Virus record (IMG/VR): IMGVR_UViG_3300003876_000001
Location: 62,001-126,000 of that record
Length of the DNA stretch: 64,000 nucleotides
Origin: a virus
Reading direction: 5' to 3' (one strand)
The notes under the pieces were generated by a model, which did not search any database, was not told where the DNA came from, and saw only the letters and a list, made by a program, of their open reading frames with translations. The first letter of the stretch is position 1, and the number at the start of each line of letters is the position of its first letter. Shown piece by piece: positions 8,827 through 16,655 of this stretch. Position numbers and translations under genes: made by a program.

Positions 8827-9545
8827 AAGTTTACATTTATTTTAATTAAAAATTTTGTATTCTTTTCAATATAAGCGTAGAATTCTTGGTAGTCGTCTTT
8901 TTCAAATTGTTCTTTCAATAGTCCTATATTATATCTTATTTTCTCTGAAGAACTACTTAATGCTTTAATTGATTCATGATATGATGATAAGATGCCTGCA
9001 CCATAAATTTTATATCTATGATTCATTTTTACAAGACCAAACTCAATTGTATACCAATATAGTCTAGACATGTGGTTTCTTAAATGTTTATATTTTTTAT
9101 ATCTAAAAATTTTCTTTGATGCTTCACCTATTTTTTTCAAAAAATGTGTGTAGTTTTTATTTAAAAGAAATGGTACGTGACCAAATAAATCATGAAACAT
9201 ATCAGGTTCTTCAATATAATCCAATGAATCAATTGATCTAATCCAAACAGTAACAGGGAATTTACTTAGTCTAAGATATTCAAAAAATTTATCATCTGGA
9301 ACTATACCATTTACAGGTATTAACTGAAAATCACTATCTAATTCTTTTAAACGTTGGTTGATTTCTTCAATATTTGGTATTGTATTATCTAATTTTAATC
9401 TACCAAGTCCATTCCAAAACTCCATAACAGCCATATCGTTTTCTTTTAGATTAGCAACTTGCTTTTCAAAAAGTAATTTCCACACTTTCTTATCTGATGC
9501 AGTATATTTACTATAAACTTGTTTTGTTTCTACTTGACTAAACAT
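8823..9545 (-). CDS. phhA: Phenylalanine 4-hydroxylase (pterin-dependent aromatic amino acid hydroxylase)
   Basis: 240 residues, close to the compact bacterial catalytic-domain enzymes. The signature blocks of the family are all present: FPVTVWIRSIDSLDYIEEPD, the iron site FHDLFGHVPFL with His118 and His123, RLYWYTIEFGL carrying the third iron ligand Glu168, and YGAGILSSYHES. The family converts Phe to Tyr using O2 and tetrahydropterin. No regulatory ACT domain is present, as in bacterial forms. It sits in an operon with a small membrane protein upstream and a Pth2-like protein downstream, overlapping each by a few bases. Identification is firm; the benefit to the phage is unknown. The usual active-site residues I can place look intact. 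Confidence 0.93.
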   Translation of the reverse strand: MFSQVETKQVYSKYTASDKKVWKLLFEKQVANLKENDMAVMEFWNGLGRLKLDNTIPNIEEINQRLKELDSDFQLIPVNGIVPDDKFFEYLRLSKFPVTVWIRSIDSLDYIEEPDMFHDLFGHVPFLLNKNYTHFLKKIGEASKKIFRYKKYKHLRNHMSRLYWYTIEFGLVKMNHRYKIYGAGILSSYHESIKALSSSSEKIRYNIGLLKEQFEKDDYQEFYAYIEKNTKFLIKINVNL

Positions 9546-9777
9546 TGATTTTCTTTTTAATTTTTTCTAATTCATTTACTATAATTGGATGTTGTTTTTC
9601 ATCAGTTATTCCAATTTCTTCACCATAGTCAACATACATATCGATACTAAATTTAATCATATCCTTCTCTTTATTAGAAAGATATGTTGCTTTTTTTATT
9701 ACCATTACCAATGCTATTGATAATAATAAGATAACTAAAGCAAGAATTATAATTAATATCCATGCAAATATACTCAT
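9538..9777 (-). CDS. Small membrane protein
   Basis: 79 residues with a long N-terminal transmembrane segment (about 4-28, almost entirely I/L/V/A) and a charged cytoplasmic tail. Starts inside the stop of the 35-residue gene upstream (TAATG) and overlaps the hydroxylase start by 8 nt. No family recognised. Confidence 0.65.
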   Translation of the reverse strand: MSIFAWILIIILALVILLLSIALVMVIKKATYLSNKEKDMIKFSIDMYVDYGEEIGITDEKQHPIIVNELEKIKKKINV

Positions 9778-9884
9778 TAATTTTTATATTTGAATTTAAA
9801 TCCTTTGTGATAATTTTGTTTTCCTTTTGCAACTCTTACAACAGCAGCATCATTTAATTTATATTCTTTTAATTCTCTACTCAT
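9777..9884 (-). CDS. Very small basic protein (35 aa)
   Basis: ATG at 9884 gives a 35-residue Lys-rich peptide ending with a TAATG overlap onto the next gene. The coupling and the coding-like composition support it being real. Function unknown. Confidence 0.5.
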   Translation of the reverse strand: MSRELKEYKLNDAAVVRVAKGKQNYHKGFKFKYKN

Positions 9885-10017
9885 AAATTTTATTCCATTC
9901 ATCAATAACACTACCATTAATATCTAATCTTAATATTATTTTTAATGTTGGCTGACCTAATCTATTTTTTATTAGTGGTGCTAAAGGTGCTGATAATTGA
10001 AAACTCTTAATTTTAAA
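9877..10017 (-). pseudogene. Open fragment without a normal start codon
   Basis: A 46-codon frame (ending ...PTLKIILRLDINGSVIDEWNKIYE) fills the gap between the SLOG gene and the 35-aa gene. It overlaps the 3' end of the former and ends across the start of the latter. There is no ATG, GTG or TTG. Its protein-like composition and neat placement suggest the tail of a gene whose start was lost, or one that uses a rare start or a frameshift from the SLOG gene. Confidence 0.3.
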
Positions 10018-10337
10018 TTATATTTTATTGATAAATCAATCATATGTTTACTTCCTTTACTTTTTCCATCCCAAAAAACAATAGCAGAATCTCCATATTT
10101 AGCCATTTCATCATTACGTATATATCCAGCAGATTTTCCAAATTTACCCCAATCAGGTTTAAAATATTTTATTTTAAATTCATTTTCAATAGCATATTGT
10201 TCACCTAATTTATCAGCACCATATGCAGTTCCACAAACGATTTCAATATCATTTGAATTTTGAAGAATATAATCACAATATTTTTTTAGTGTGTCATAAT
10301 CATCATATTTTCTTCCACCTGCAATAATTACTTTCAT
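9981..10337 (-). CDS. SLOG-family protein (YspA / DUF2493-like)
   Basis: 118 residues. Starts with the SLOG signature MKVIIAGGRKYDD, followed by IVCGTAYGADKLGEQYA, the Rossmann-like nucleotide or nucleotide-sugar binding loop (GTxxGAD), then RNDEMAKYGDSAIVFWDGKSKGSKHMID. SLOG proteins bind nucleotides or NAD-like ligands; their role in phages is unsettled. Starts in an ATGA overlap with the cytidylyltransferase gene. Confidence 0.8.
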   Translation of the reverse strand: MKVIIAGGRKYDDYDTLKKYCDYILQNSNDIEIVCGTAYGADKLGEQYAIENEFKIKYFKPDWGKFGKSAGYIRNDEMAKYGDSAIVFWDGKSKGSKHMIDLSIKYNLKLRVFNYQHL

Positions 10338-10756
10338 TTGTGAAATTTTTCTTTACAATGTTCTCCTAATATTTTATTAATAATTCCAGTTGTTGATCTA
10401 CCAGTTTTAAGATTAAAATACATTATATTATTGACATGTTCAGCACCAATTACTTCCTTATCTTTATATTCTTCACCAACTACCATCATATTAATATAAT
10501 TATGTTTAATTAAAAATTTTAATTCTTCATTTGAATTAAAATAAACAACATGGTCAACGCATTCTAATGCTTCGATAATTACTCTTCTATCACTTAAAGG
10601 TATTATTGGTCTATATTTACCTTTAGATTTTCTTACTCTTTCGTCAGTATCTAACCCAACTATTAAATGGTCACCCATACTTTTAGCATATTCAAGTAAT
10701 TCAATATGACCTGAATGTAAAATATCAAAACAACCGTTTACCCAAACTTTTTTCAT
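10334..10756 (-). CDS. Nucleotidyltransferase, RfaE2/HldE C-domain-like
   Basis: 140 residues with the cytidylyltransferase signature: GCFDILHSGHIELLEYAK (HxGH, about 15-18 of the active-site loop), GLDTDERVRKSKGKYRPI, and GRSTTGIINKI near the C-terminus corresponding to the ISTTxxI motif. In bacteria this domain forms ADP-heptose from heptose-1-phosphate when fused to a kinase in HldE; related enzymes activate glycerol-3-phosphate. The matching kinase domain is encoded separately at 60418-61197. The adjacent cupin fits a nucleotide-sugar context. Confidence 0.8.
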   Translation of the reverse strand: MKKVWVNGCFDILHSGHIELLEYAKSMGDHLIVGLDTDERVRKSKGKYRPIIPLSDRRVIIEALECVDHVVYFNSNEELKFLIKHNYINMMVVGEEYKDKEVIGAEHVNNIMYFNLKTGRSTTGIINKILGEHCKEKFHK

Positions 10757-10771
10757 GATTTTTTTATAAAT

Positions 10772-11956
10772 TTAATCGCCCTTTTCTATTCTTATTGAAT
10801 CTTCTAGAAAATCTTTTGTGGATACTTCCATAAGTATTGAATTTGTCAATGCCTGAACTTGATGTTCTGTTGATGGTAGTATTTCTATTTTATCTCCTTT
10901 AGATAATTTTAAATATTCATAATGTTCATTTGTATTTATAACACATTCAAATTTACCCCACATACATACCCATAATTCTTTTTTTAGCAGATGTTTATGC
11001 CAACTAAACTTTTTACCATTAAAGAATATTAAATATTTCAAACAATATTCGTTATGATTAACAATATGTATTTCTAAACCCCAACCCTTTTTAACTATTT
11101 TTGAGTTAGATTGTAATCCAATAAATACTTGTAACCAAAACCCCCTATTGTGATTAGTTATATTATGGCATTTTTTACATAATGTAATTAAATTATCATC
11201 TTCACAATTTTTTTTATCATAATCGATATGGTGTATTTCCAAATTTTTCTCTGATGAACATAATTGACATTTATGACCATCTCTATCTTTAATTCTATTT
11301 TTCAATTTATTATTGAAAACTCTAGGGTATTTATAGTTGTTATCATTATTTTCAATGAATTCTTTATTGTTTCCATTATTTCGTGAACACGCTAACGAAC
11401 AAAATACTCTTTTTTGTCCTTTATGTAGGTTTCTTCTTGTATATTCAAAAGATTCATTACATCTTTTGCAAACATTAGTTTCTTTATTTTCAATCCAAGA
11501 AGGATTGTTTTCATTAAGTCTCTTTTCACTCATATATTCACTTAAACATTCTCTTGAGCAAACAATCCTTTCACCATAATGTGAAAATTCTTTATTGCAA
11601 ATCAAACAATTTGTAATGTTTAAATTTTTTGATCTTTTTATACCACTAATTTGACATTTTTTTGAGCAAAAAATTCTATTCTTTTCGTGCTTAGGTACTT
11701 TAAATTCTTTCTGACATTTTTTACATGTTATTGTATATGAATTTTCAATCTTTATGTTATCATAATTTTTATTGATATCTATATTAAAACTGTTTTTATT
11801 TGCACAACTTCTACATAAATCTTTACCTTGTTTTAGATTTGAGTTGATTCTAGAATCCCACCTTCTTTCATAAAGAAGATTACAATCATCACATTTAAAT
11901 TGTAATATTTTTTTACTACTTTTTGTTGTAGGAATTTCTTGGTTTTTTACTATCAT
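10772..11956 (-). CDS. HNH homing endonuclease fused in frame to a cupin
   Basis: 394 residues in two unrelated parts. Residues 1-285 carry four or five CxxC...C-x-C zinc fingers and a classic HNH nuclease (RDGHKCQLCS, then LEIHHIDYDKKN at about 239-250, LCKKCHNITNH at 259-269). Residues about 286-394 form a cupin (KKGWGLEIHIVN, FSWHKHLLKKELWV with His320/His322/Glu327, and a later His365) of the type found next to sugar-nucleotide genes in phages. The endonuclease seems to have landed at or just before the cupin start and captured it. Whether the fusion is functional is unknown. Starts in an ATGA overlap with the thyA remnant. Confidence 0.85.
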   Translation of the reverse strand: MIVKNQEIPTTKSSKKILQFKCDDCNLLYERRWDSRINSNLKQGKDLCRSCANKNSFNIDINKNYDNIKIENSYTITCKKCQKEFKVPKHEKNRIFCSKKCQISGIKRSKNLNITNCLICNKEFSHYGERIVCSRECLSEYMSEKRLNENNPSWIENKETNVCKRCNESFEYTRRNLHKGQKRVFCSLACSRNNGNNKEFIENNDNNYKYPRVFNNKLKNRIKDRDGHKCQLCSSEKNLEIHHIDYDKKNCEDDNLITLCKKCHNITNHNRGFWLQVFIGLQSNSKIVKKGWGLEIHIVNHNEYCLKYLIFFNGKKFSWHKHLLKKELWVCMWGKFECVINTNEHYEYLKLSKGDKIEILPSTEHQVQALTNSILMEVSTKDFLEDSIRIEKGD

Positions 11957-12136
11957 GTTAATAATGGTGCTTTAATAAATCCTTGTGGATTATAATTGAT
12001 AATTTCAATATCGCCAGCAGTAATTTCATCAATATTATTAATTGATTTTACCAATTCTACTATCACCAACTTTCATTGGATTTTCAATTAATCGTTTGGT
12101 TATTTCGTAATATTGTACTTGATATGGTCTACTCAT
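11953..12136 (-). pseudogene. thyA: Thymidylate synthase remnant with most of the middle deleted
   Basis: ATG at 12136 gives MSRPYQVQYYEITKRLIENPMKVGDSR, like a ThyA N-terminus up to the DRTG loop. The +1 frame then continues LVKSINNIDEITAGDIEIINYNPQGFIKAPLLT, matching the ThyA C-terminus (IEIxxYxPxxxIKAP). About 200 residues, including the catalytic cysteine, are missing and the two ends are out of frame. The nearby dUTPase indicates that dTMP synthesis genes once sat together here. The start and stop both overlap neighbours, so the operon spacing survived the deletion. Confidence 0.6.
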
Positions 12137-12327
12137 ATTTCTTCTTTAAAAAAAATATTATTCTTTTCTTCTTTACCGTACCAATCGTTTCTTATTTGTG
12201 TTGTTTTATTAAAAACCATTAAACAATCTGTAAGATATTCTGCAAGGATGTAATCTGGTGTATTGGAGTCATTCTCCATAGAATGTTTATTAATTAAAAC
12301 TTCTAATTCTTTCTTAAAATCTTCCAT
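12133..12327 (-). CDS. Small hypothetical protein
   Basis: 64 residues, acidic and helical; its stop overlaps the start of the thyA remnant (ATGA) and its start overlaps the upstream gene's stop. No domain recognised. Confidence 0.55.
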   Translation of the reverse strand: MEDFKKELEVLINKHSMENDSNTPDYILAEYLTDCLMVFNKTTQIRNDWYGKEEKNNIFFKEEI

Positions 12328-12509
12328 TATACTACTCTTTCTTTTAAAACATTTATTTCACCAGAAATTCTAGTCTTATCCTTATCATTAAGTTCAACCA
12401 TTTTACCTGTTGATTTCTTATTTACCTTTTCAGGTTTTTTACCTGATTTTAGTTGTGCTTCTAATCTTGTTAGTGCACTTTGTCTTCTTTCGTGTCTTCC
12501 TGCTTTCAT
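12327..12509 (-). CDS. Small basic hypothetical protein
   Basis: 60 residues, highly charged (MKAGRHERRQSALTRLEAQL, then Lys-rich). Probably nucleic-acid associated by composition only. Part of the dUTPase operon. Confidence 0.55.
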   Translation of the reverse strand: MKAGRHERRQSALTRLEAQLKSGKKPEKVNKKSTGKMVELNDKDKTRISGEINVLKERVV

Positions 12510-12521
12510 AATTTTAATTAT

Positions 12522-12650
12522 TTAGTATGCATCTTTATATGTACAAATTTTACATTCATAGTGATCTTTATGACTATCATGCTCACAAATATCTTGAAAC
12601 GCTTTTATAAATATGTTAATCTTATATACTTTTTCAATTTCTGAATTCAT
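12522..12650 (-). CDS. Small cysteine/histidine protein (42 aa)
   Basis: I chose the ATG at 12650, just after the dUTPase stop; an ORF start at 12704 would overlap dUTPase by 50 nt. The C-terminal half CEHDSHKDHYECKIC could bind one zinc ion. No family recognised. Confidence 0.5.
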   Translation of the reverse strand: MNSEIEKVYKINIFIKAFQDICEHDSHKDHYECKICTYKDAY

Positions 12651-12654
12651 AATT

Positions 12655-13209
12655 TTATTTTTTATCTGTTGAACCATAACCACCTGTTCCTCTATCTGAA
12701 TCAACTAATTCATCTGTTTCTATAAATAAAACATCTGGTAATTTAAATATTATTATTTGACCTATTCTATCACCTATTTCATATTGTTCATATATTCTAT
12801 TCATTTCAGGAATATTTTTAATTGTAATACCCTGCACCATATATTTATCAATATAATCTGAAACAGATATATCGTCTGGTATTGTGTTAATATCGATTTT
12901 AAATCTTTGTCCTTCATGATTTAATTCCCAAAATCTGAAAGATATTTCCCCTAGATACCCACTATCAATTACTCCAACAGAATTCTTTAACATTAAATCT
13001 TTTTTTGTTACAGAACTTCTAGGAAATATAAGACCAACATAACCTTCAGGTATATGCATTGCAATACCAGTACCATATTGAATATATTTATCTGTATATT
13101 TTATTGATGTACATGTTAAATCAAAACCACCATCTGGTTTATGTGCTTTTGTTGGTTCAATAGCATCTTTATGTAATTTTTTAAATTCTATTCTTGTTGC
13201 AGATATCAT
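12655..13209 (-). CDS. dut: dUTPase
   Basis: 184 residues with the five trimeric dUTPase motifs: PDGGFDLTC (motif 1), PRSSV (2), GVIDSGYLGEI (3, with the uracil-pocket residues), RIGQIII (4) and the C-terminal RGTGGYGST (5). It hydrolyses dUTP to dUMP and pyrophosphate, keeping uracil out of DNA and supplying dUMP. A 40-residue insertion between motifs 3 and 4 makes it longer than the usual 150. Stop/start overlap with the upstream gene. Confidence 0.93.
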   Translation of the reverse strand: MISATRIEFKKLHKDAIEPTKAHKPDGGFDLTCTSIKYTDKYIQYGTGIAMHIPEGYVGLIFPRSSVTKKDLMLKNSVGVIDSGYLGEISFRFWELNHEGQRFKIDINTIPDDISVSDYIDKYMVQGITIKNIPEMNRIYEQYEIGDRIGQIIIFKLPDVLFIETDELVDSDRGTGGYGSTDKK

Positions 13210-13493
13210 TATTTATTGAATTCTATTTTAATCTTATTAATTATTTCCATTGCCTTATCAATTTGATCTTGGTCAATATCATCTCTTCCTTCAATTGCTT
13301 TATTAAAATTAACAATTAAATCATCAGTATATTTATTTGTATTTTTAATTTGTTTTAATGCAAACCTAGCTTGATTTCCCAAGTCTTTATTAACCATTTC
13401 TGGATAATTCATTTCATTTCCGTAAAAATCTAATGTTATTTCTAATAATTTTATTTGACTTAATAAATCTTCTACTTCTGGTTTTCTTTCCAT
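13209..13493 (-). CDS. Hypothetical helical protein
   Basis: 94 residues, all-helical and charged. Overlaps the KTSC gene upstream by 22 nt and the dUTPase start downstream. No domain recognised. Confidence 0.55.
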   Translation of the reverse strand: MERKPEVEDLLSQIKLLEITLDFYGNEMNYPEMVNKDLGNQARFALKQIKNTNKYTDDLIVNFNKAIEGRDDIDQDQIDKAMEIINKIKIEFNK

Positions 13494-13801
13494 TCGTTTA
13501 ATATATCTTTCGCTGCTGTTATTTCTGATTCAAACAGTTTAAATTCTTTTCTAAATGGATGATCACCACCTTTTATTTCTTTTACAAAAAATTTACCTTG
13601 TGAATCCGATGATTCGAATTGATCATATTTTTCTTGATCAACACCACCATACGAATAGACACCACCTCTATTAAATGAAATATATAGAGTTTCTGTTTTT
13701 GGGAAATATGTACTCATTAGGATATTTGATGAATCAAAAATACATTCTATATATCCCGTAGTTCCATCTTCTTCTGTGTGTGTTTTCGTTTGTACTATCA
13801 T
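13472..13801 (-). CDS. KTSC-domain protein
   Basis: 109 residues. The pattern STYFPKTETLYISFNRGGVYSYGGVDQEKYDQFESSDSQGKFFVKEIKG fits the KTSC domain (strand, Y-x-Y, then S-x-GxFFxxxIK), a small beta domain of unknown function common in phages. First gene of the minus-strand metabolic block. A TATATTTG -7-like element (13808-13815, minus strand) lies just upstream. Confidence 0.7.
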   Translation of the reverse strand: MIVQTKTHTEEDGTTGYIECIFDSSNILMSTYFPKTETLYISFNRGGVYSYGGVDQEKYDQFESSDSQGKFFVKEIKGGDHPFRKEFKLFESEITAAKDILNEWKENQK

Positions 13802-13807
13802 ATTTTA

Positions 13808-13815
13808 CAAATATA
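13808..13815 (-). promoter_or_regulatory. Host-type -7 element TATATTTG
   Basis: Matches the Bacteroidetes TAnnTTTG consensus on the minus strand, immediately upstream of the KTSC gene at 13801. A matching copy sits at 15824-15831 in the duplicated promoter block. Confidence 0.4.
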
Positions 13816-13833
13816 ATATAAAAAAACATAAAA

Positions 13834-13864
13834 GTAAAGAGTATTTATAAAAAAGAATTAATAT
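13834..13864. repeat. 31-bp direct repeat, copy 1 (promoter block)
   Basis: Identical to 15862-15892 over 31 bp. It contains a GTATTTATAA late-type motif (13841-13850) pointing right. Copy 2 leads into the gene at 15891. Copy 1 leads only into a 14-codon frame at 13866-13910, so it looks like a promoter cut off from its gene. The flanking spacers are also similar (ACAAATATA and AAAAAACA stretches). The repeats bracket the RHH/endonuclease cassette. Confidence 0.85.
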
Positions 13865-13906
13865 TATGATTGGTTGTATCATATACCCATGTGGAATGAA
13901 TAAAGC

Positions 13907-15679
13907 TTAAAAATAAAGACTATATTTTAAATTTCCAGAATCATATATTTTAAAATAGTTCCTTTGAATCATTATTTCTTCTGCTGTTTTATTGGGGTTA
14001 TAGCCCTCTGAAACTAATTTATCTTTTCTAAAGTTAAACCTATAAAATCTATTTAACCCCTTAACATACCAAAAATTAGGTTTGGTAATAGTTTCTAAAT
14101 TAAAACCCAATTTTTTGTACATTTTACCATCAAAATATCTTCTATCTGCATATGATATTACTTCTTCTGGTTTATAATTATTAATAAAATATTTAAATAA
14201 TTTACTTGCACCACCAATGACTGAAGTATTTAGTTTATTACAAAATCTATACATTTCATATTCACCTTCTTTTGATTTAGATTTCATTATAACCCTTTTT
14301 TTACCAAAAGTCATTAAACTAACTAATTCATTTTCATGAAATAAACCAATTCTAATGCTTGAATTTACATTACCTTGTATATGATTATTATTAAGAAATT
14401 CTCTACTTTCTTTAGAAGTTATTTCTTTTAATTCCGTTTTCCTACCAAATATTTTATTTCCTATTAATCCTAATTTAGCCTTAATTATACTTTTAACAAT
14501 GTCAGATTTATATATCCATTCGTCTTCGAAGATATGAAGTAACTGTATTCCCTTTTCTTCACATAATTCAGTTTTATCTAAATGATAATTATTAGGTAAA
14601 AACTTATCTGAATGATAATAAAGACCATTAAATTCAATTGCTAAGTTAAAATCAGGAAGATAAATATCTAATTCTTTACCATTAAGGATTTCTCTATCAT
14701 TTTCAATAATATTTAATTTTAAATCGTTTTTCAACCAATCCTTAATTTCATTTTCTTTAATTGATGATTGTTCGGAAATTGGGTTACAGATCGTACAAAT
14801 ATTTTTTACACCATATTTTATTCTATTATATAAATTATATTTATTAATTTCAAATCCATCTAAATGATTATTACAATTGTTTTTAATTTGAAAAGAATTA
14901 TCTTTTAGTGTTATTATATCTTTTTCACTAATGTTTAGTTTATTTTTCCATATTAATTTTTTATTTAATTCTAATTTTTCTTTTAAATAGATTTTATTTT
15001 TTTCTGAAGAAACATAATATTCAACACCATATTTTTTTAAATTTGTTTCTCTTATTTTTTCTTTTATTTCTTTATTTTGGAAGGGGTGTTCAACACCATA
15101 TTTTTTTAATGAAGTTTCTTTTTTCTTTTCTTGGATTATTTTTGAATTGGATAGATTTTTTACTCCGTATTTATTATAAATCGTATTTCTTTGTTTTTCT
15201 TTTATTTTTTTAGATTGAAGAGGATGTTCCACCCCATATTTTTTTAAAAAGGTGTTTTTTCTCTTTTTTTTAGTTTCTTCATTTTGTGATATATTTTCTA
15301 CACCATATTTATTTAAATTATTTTTTATTTGTTTTTGATATTCTTTTTTGTTTTTTAAACGATGTGTAGTACCATAATTTTTGATGGACGTTATTATTTT
15401 CATTTCTTTTGTTTCGTTAGAACAAGCACTACATTTAGTGGAACAATATTTACCATATCCTCTATTGTATGATAAATATTTAACATTTTTACTATTACAT
15501 TCTTTACATTTTACTTGGGTGATGATATTATTATAATAATTAAATATTTTATTTGACCATCTTATTGAATTAGGAAAATTCACATTAAATTCATTTATCA
15601 TATTTATGAATTTAATTTCATTTTTTCTTAATAAAAAAACGTAACTTAATATTTGATGTATTTTATATTTATTCTTCAT
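13907..15679 (-). CDS. EDxHD/Vsr-like homing endonuclease with YGV repeats and Mom-like C-terminus
   Basis: 590 residues. Zinc finger CKECNSKN...[10 protein letters not shown] near 57-86. It is followed by about six degenerate 24-residue repeats built on [21 protein letters not shown] (about 97-225), probably DNA-contacting helices. After [15 protein letters not shown] comes the nuclease core: [52 protein letters not shown]. The C-terminus (HIQGNVNSS...VSLMTFG...SYADRRY...[14 protein letters not shown]) is GNAT/Mom-like. Close relative of 25934-27655. Its start overlaps the RHH gene's stop, so expression is coupled to a likely repressor. Confidence 0.88.
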   Translation of the reverse strand: MKNKYKIHQILSYVFLLRKNEIKFINMINEFNVNFPNSIRWSNKIFNYYNNIITQVKCKECNSKNVKYLSYNRGYGKYCSTKCSACSNETKEMKIITSIKNYGTTHRLKNKKEYQKQIKNNLNKYGVENISQNEETKKKRKNTFLKKYGVEHPLQSKKIKEKQRNTIYNKYGVKNLSNSKIIQEKKKETSLKKYGVEHPFQNKEIKEKIRETNLKKYGVEYYVSSEKNKIYLKEKLELNKKLIWKNKLNISEKDIITLKDNSFQIKNNCNNHLDGFEINKYNLYNRIKYGVKNICTICNPISEQSSIKENEIKDWLKNDLKLNIIENDREILNGKELDIYLPDFNLAIEFNGLYYHSDKFLPNNYHLDKTELCEEKGIQLLHIFEDEWIYKSDIVKSIIKAKLGLIGNKIFGRKTELKEITSKESREFLNNNHIQGNVNSSIRIGLFHENELVSLMTFGKKRVIMKSKSKEGEYEMYRFCNKLNTSVIGGASKLFKYFINNYKPEEVISYADRRYFDGKMYKKLGFNLETITKPNFWYVKGLNRFYRFNFRKDKLVSEGYNPNKTAEEIMIQRNYFKIYDSGNLKYSLYF

Positions 15680-15803
15680 TCATATCTCTTTTTATTATTA
15701 ATCTTAATCTTTTAGATAATGAATATCCATTTTTATTACAAAATTCTCTATATTTTTTTCTTAAATTTTCATCGATTCTGATTGTTATTTTCTTTTCTTT
15801 CAT
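15669..15803 (-). CDS. Ribbon-helix-helix (Arc/CopG-like) regulator
   Basis: 44 residues from the ATG at 15803 ([20 protein letters not shown]). An in-frame ATG at 15857 would overlap both promoter elements and encode a spurious hydrophobic leader, so I reject it. The pattern [33 protein letters not shown] is a textbook RHH fold: strand then two helices. RHH proteins bind DNA as dimers and usually repress their own operon. Its stop overlaps the endonuclease start, suggesting control of the endonuclease. Confidence 0.8.
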   Translation of the reverse strand: MKEKKITIRIDENLRKKYREFCNKNGYSLSKRLRLIIKRDMNEE

Positions 15804-15827
15804 AAGTGCTGTATTTTGCCGTACAAA

Positions 15828-15837
15828 TATAAATACT
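15828..15837 (-). promoter_or_regulatory. Late-type motif AGTATTTATA overlapping a host-like -7 element
   Basis: Minus strand, 24 nt upstream of the RHH start. A TAnnTTTG element (TATATTTG, 15824-15831) overlaps it, so the cassette may be read by both host and phage holoenzymes. Confidence 0.45.
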
Positions 15838-15861
15838 AAGATAATAATAAAAAACAATAAT

Positions 15862-15892
15862 GTAAAGAGTATTTATAAAAAAGAATTAATAT
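15862..15892. repeat. 31-bp direct repeat, copy 2 (active promoter)
   Basis: Identical to 13834-13864; includes GTATTTATAA (15869-15878) and the first two bases of the gene at 15891. This is probably the original promoter of the tail-terminator gene. Confidence 0.85.
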
Positions 15893-16655
15893 GGGATTAC
15901 CTAAGAAAAGCAAATTTGATATAAATTTAGAACCACCTAAAGTAGGTTCAGAATATCTCAAATATGGATTTGATAGAATTGAGCAGTTAATGCGTGATAC
16001 AGATACTAATACCAATTTCCTTCCTAGAACAATTGAATTTCATAATATAGATCAATCAATTAATGATTATGTTGATAATGGTGAATTAAAATTGATTATT
16101 GATGGTAAAAATGTACCTGTATTTTATCTTGAAAATGAAAGATGGGGTGAATTTTCTAAAACATGGAAATTTATGGACGGTGATAAAAACATTCCAACTC
16201 CATATATTACAGTTAGAAGAACAAATAAAGAAGCAGGTACTAGATTAGGTACACAATGGAGAATACCACAAGGTAAAACATTTATGTATTTAGATGTTCC
16301 CATTTTAGATGAAGGTCAAATAATTAATTTAAGATTTAAAATACCTGAACCAACGAATATTGATTTTACATATGAAGTAAGATTATTCACTAAATTTCGT
16401 GTAGATGTAAACAGTTTTGATGAAACCATATTTCCTAATTTTGCATCAAGACAAGGGTATATATTCCCTAAAGGACATCCAATGCCTGTACATTTAGAAT
16501 CAGTAGAAGAAGCTAATACAATTGAAAATATCGATGGTGATAGATTTTATGTATCTAAATATGTTTTAAAGGTTTTGGGTTATATTCAAAAAGAGGAAGA
16601 ATTTGAGATAACTAAAACGTCAAGACTACCAAGATTTGGTATAAATTTAATGTAA
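15891..16655 (+). CDS. Putative tail terminator / sheath stabiliser (T4 gp15-like)
   Basis: 254 residues. The segment IDFTYEVRLFTKFRVDVNSFDETIFPNF, followed by a basic turn and YVSKYVLKVLGYI, matches the layout of T4 gp15, which caps the tail tube and sheath before head joining (gp15 is 272 residues). Late-type motif 12 nt upstream. It overlaps the downstream gene by one base. Assigned from pattern and tail-gene context. Confidence 0.5.
   Translation: MGLPKKSKFDINLEPPKVGSEYLKYGFDRIEQLMRDTDTNTNFLPRTIEFHNIDQSINDYVDNGELKLIIDGKNVPVFYLENERWGEFSKTWKFMDGDKNIPTPYITVRRTNKEAGTRLGTQWRIPQGKTFMYLDVPILDEGQIINLRFKIPEPTNIDFTYEVRLFTKFRVDVNSFDETIFPNFASRQGYIFPKGHPMPVHLESVEEANTIENIDGDRFYVSKYVLKVLGYIQKEEEFEITKTSRLPRFGINLM

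Noticed and set aside
13866-13910. 14-codon frame after the first 31-bp repeat
   Set aside because: Too short and unlike any gene; more likely leftover sequence after the insertion.
15804-15857. Longer start (hydrophobic leader) for the RHH protein
   Set aside because: It would overlap the promoter elements, and the RHH fold is complete from 15803.
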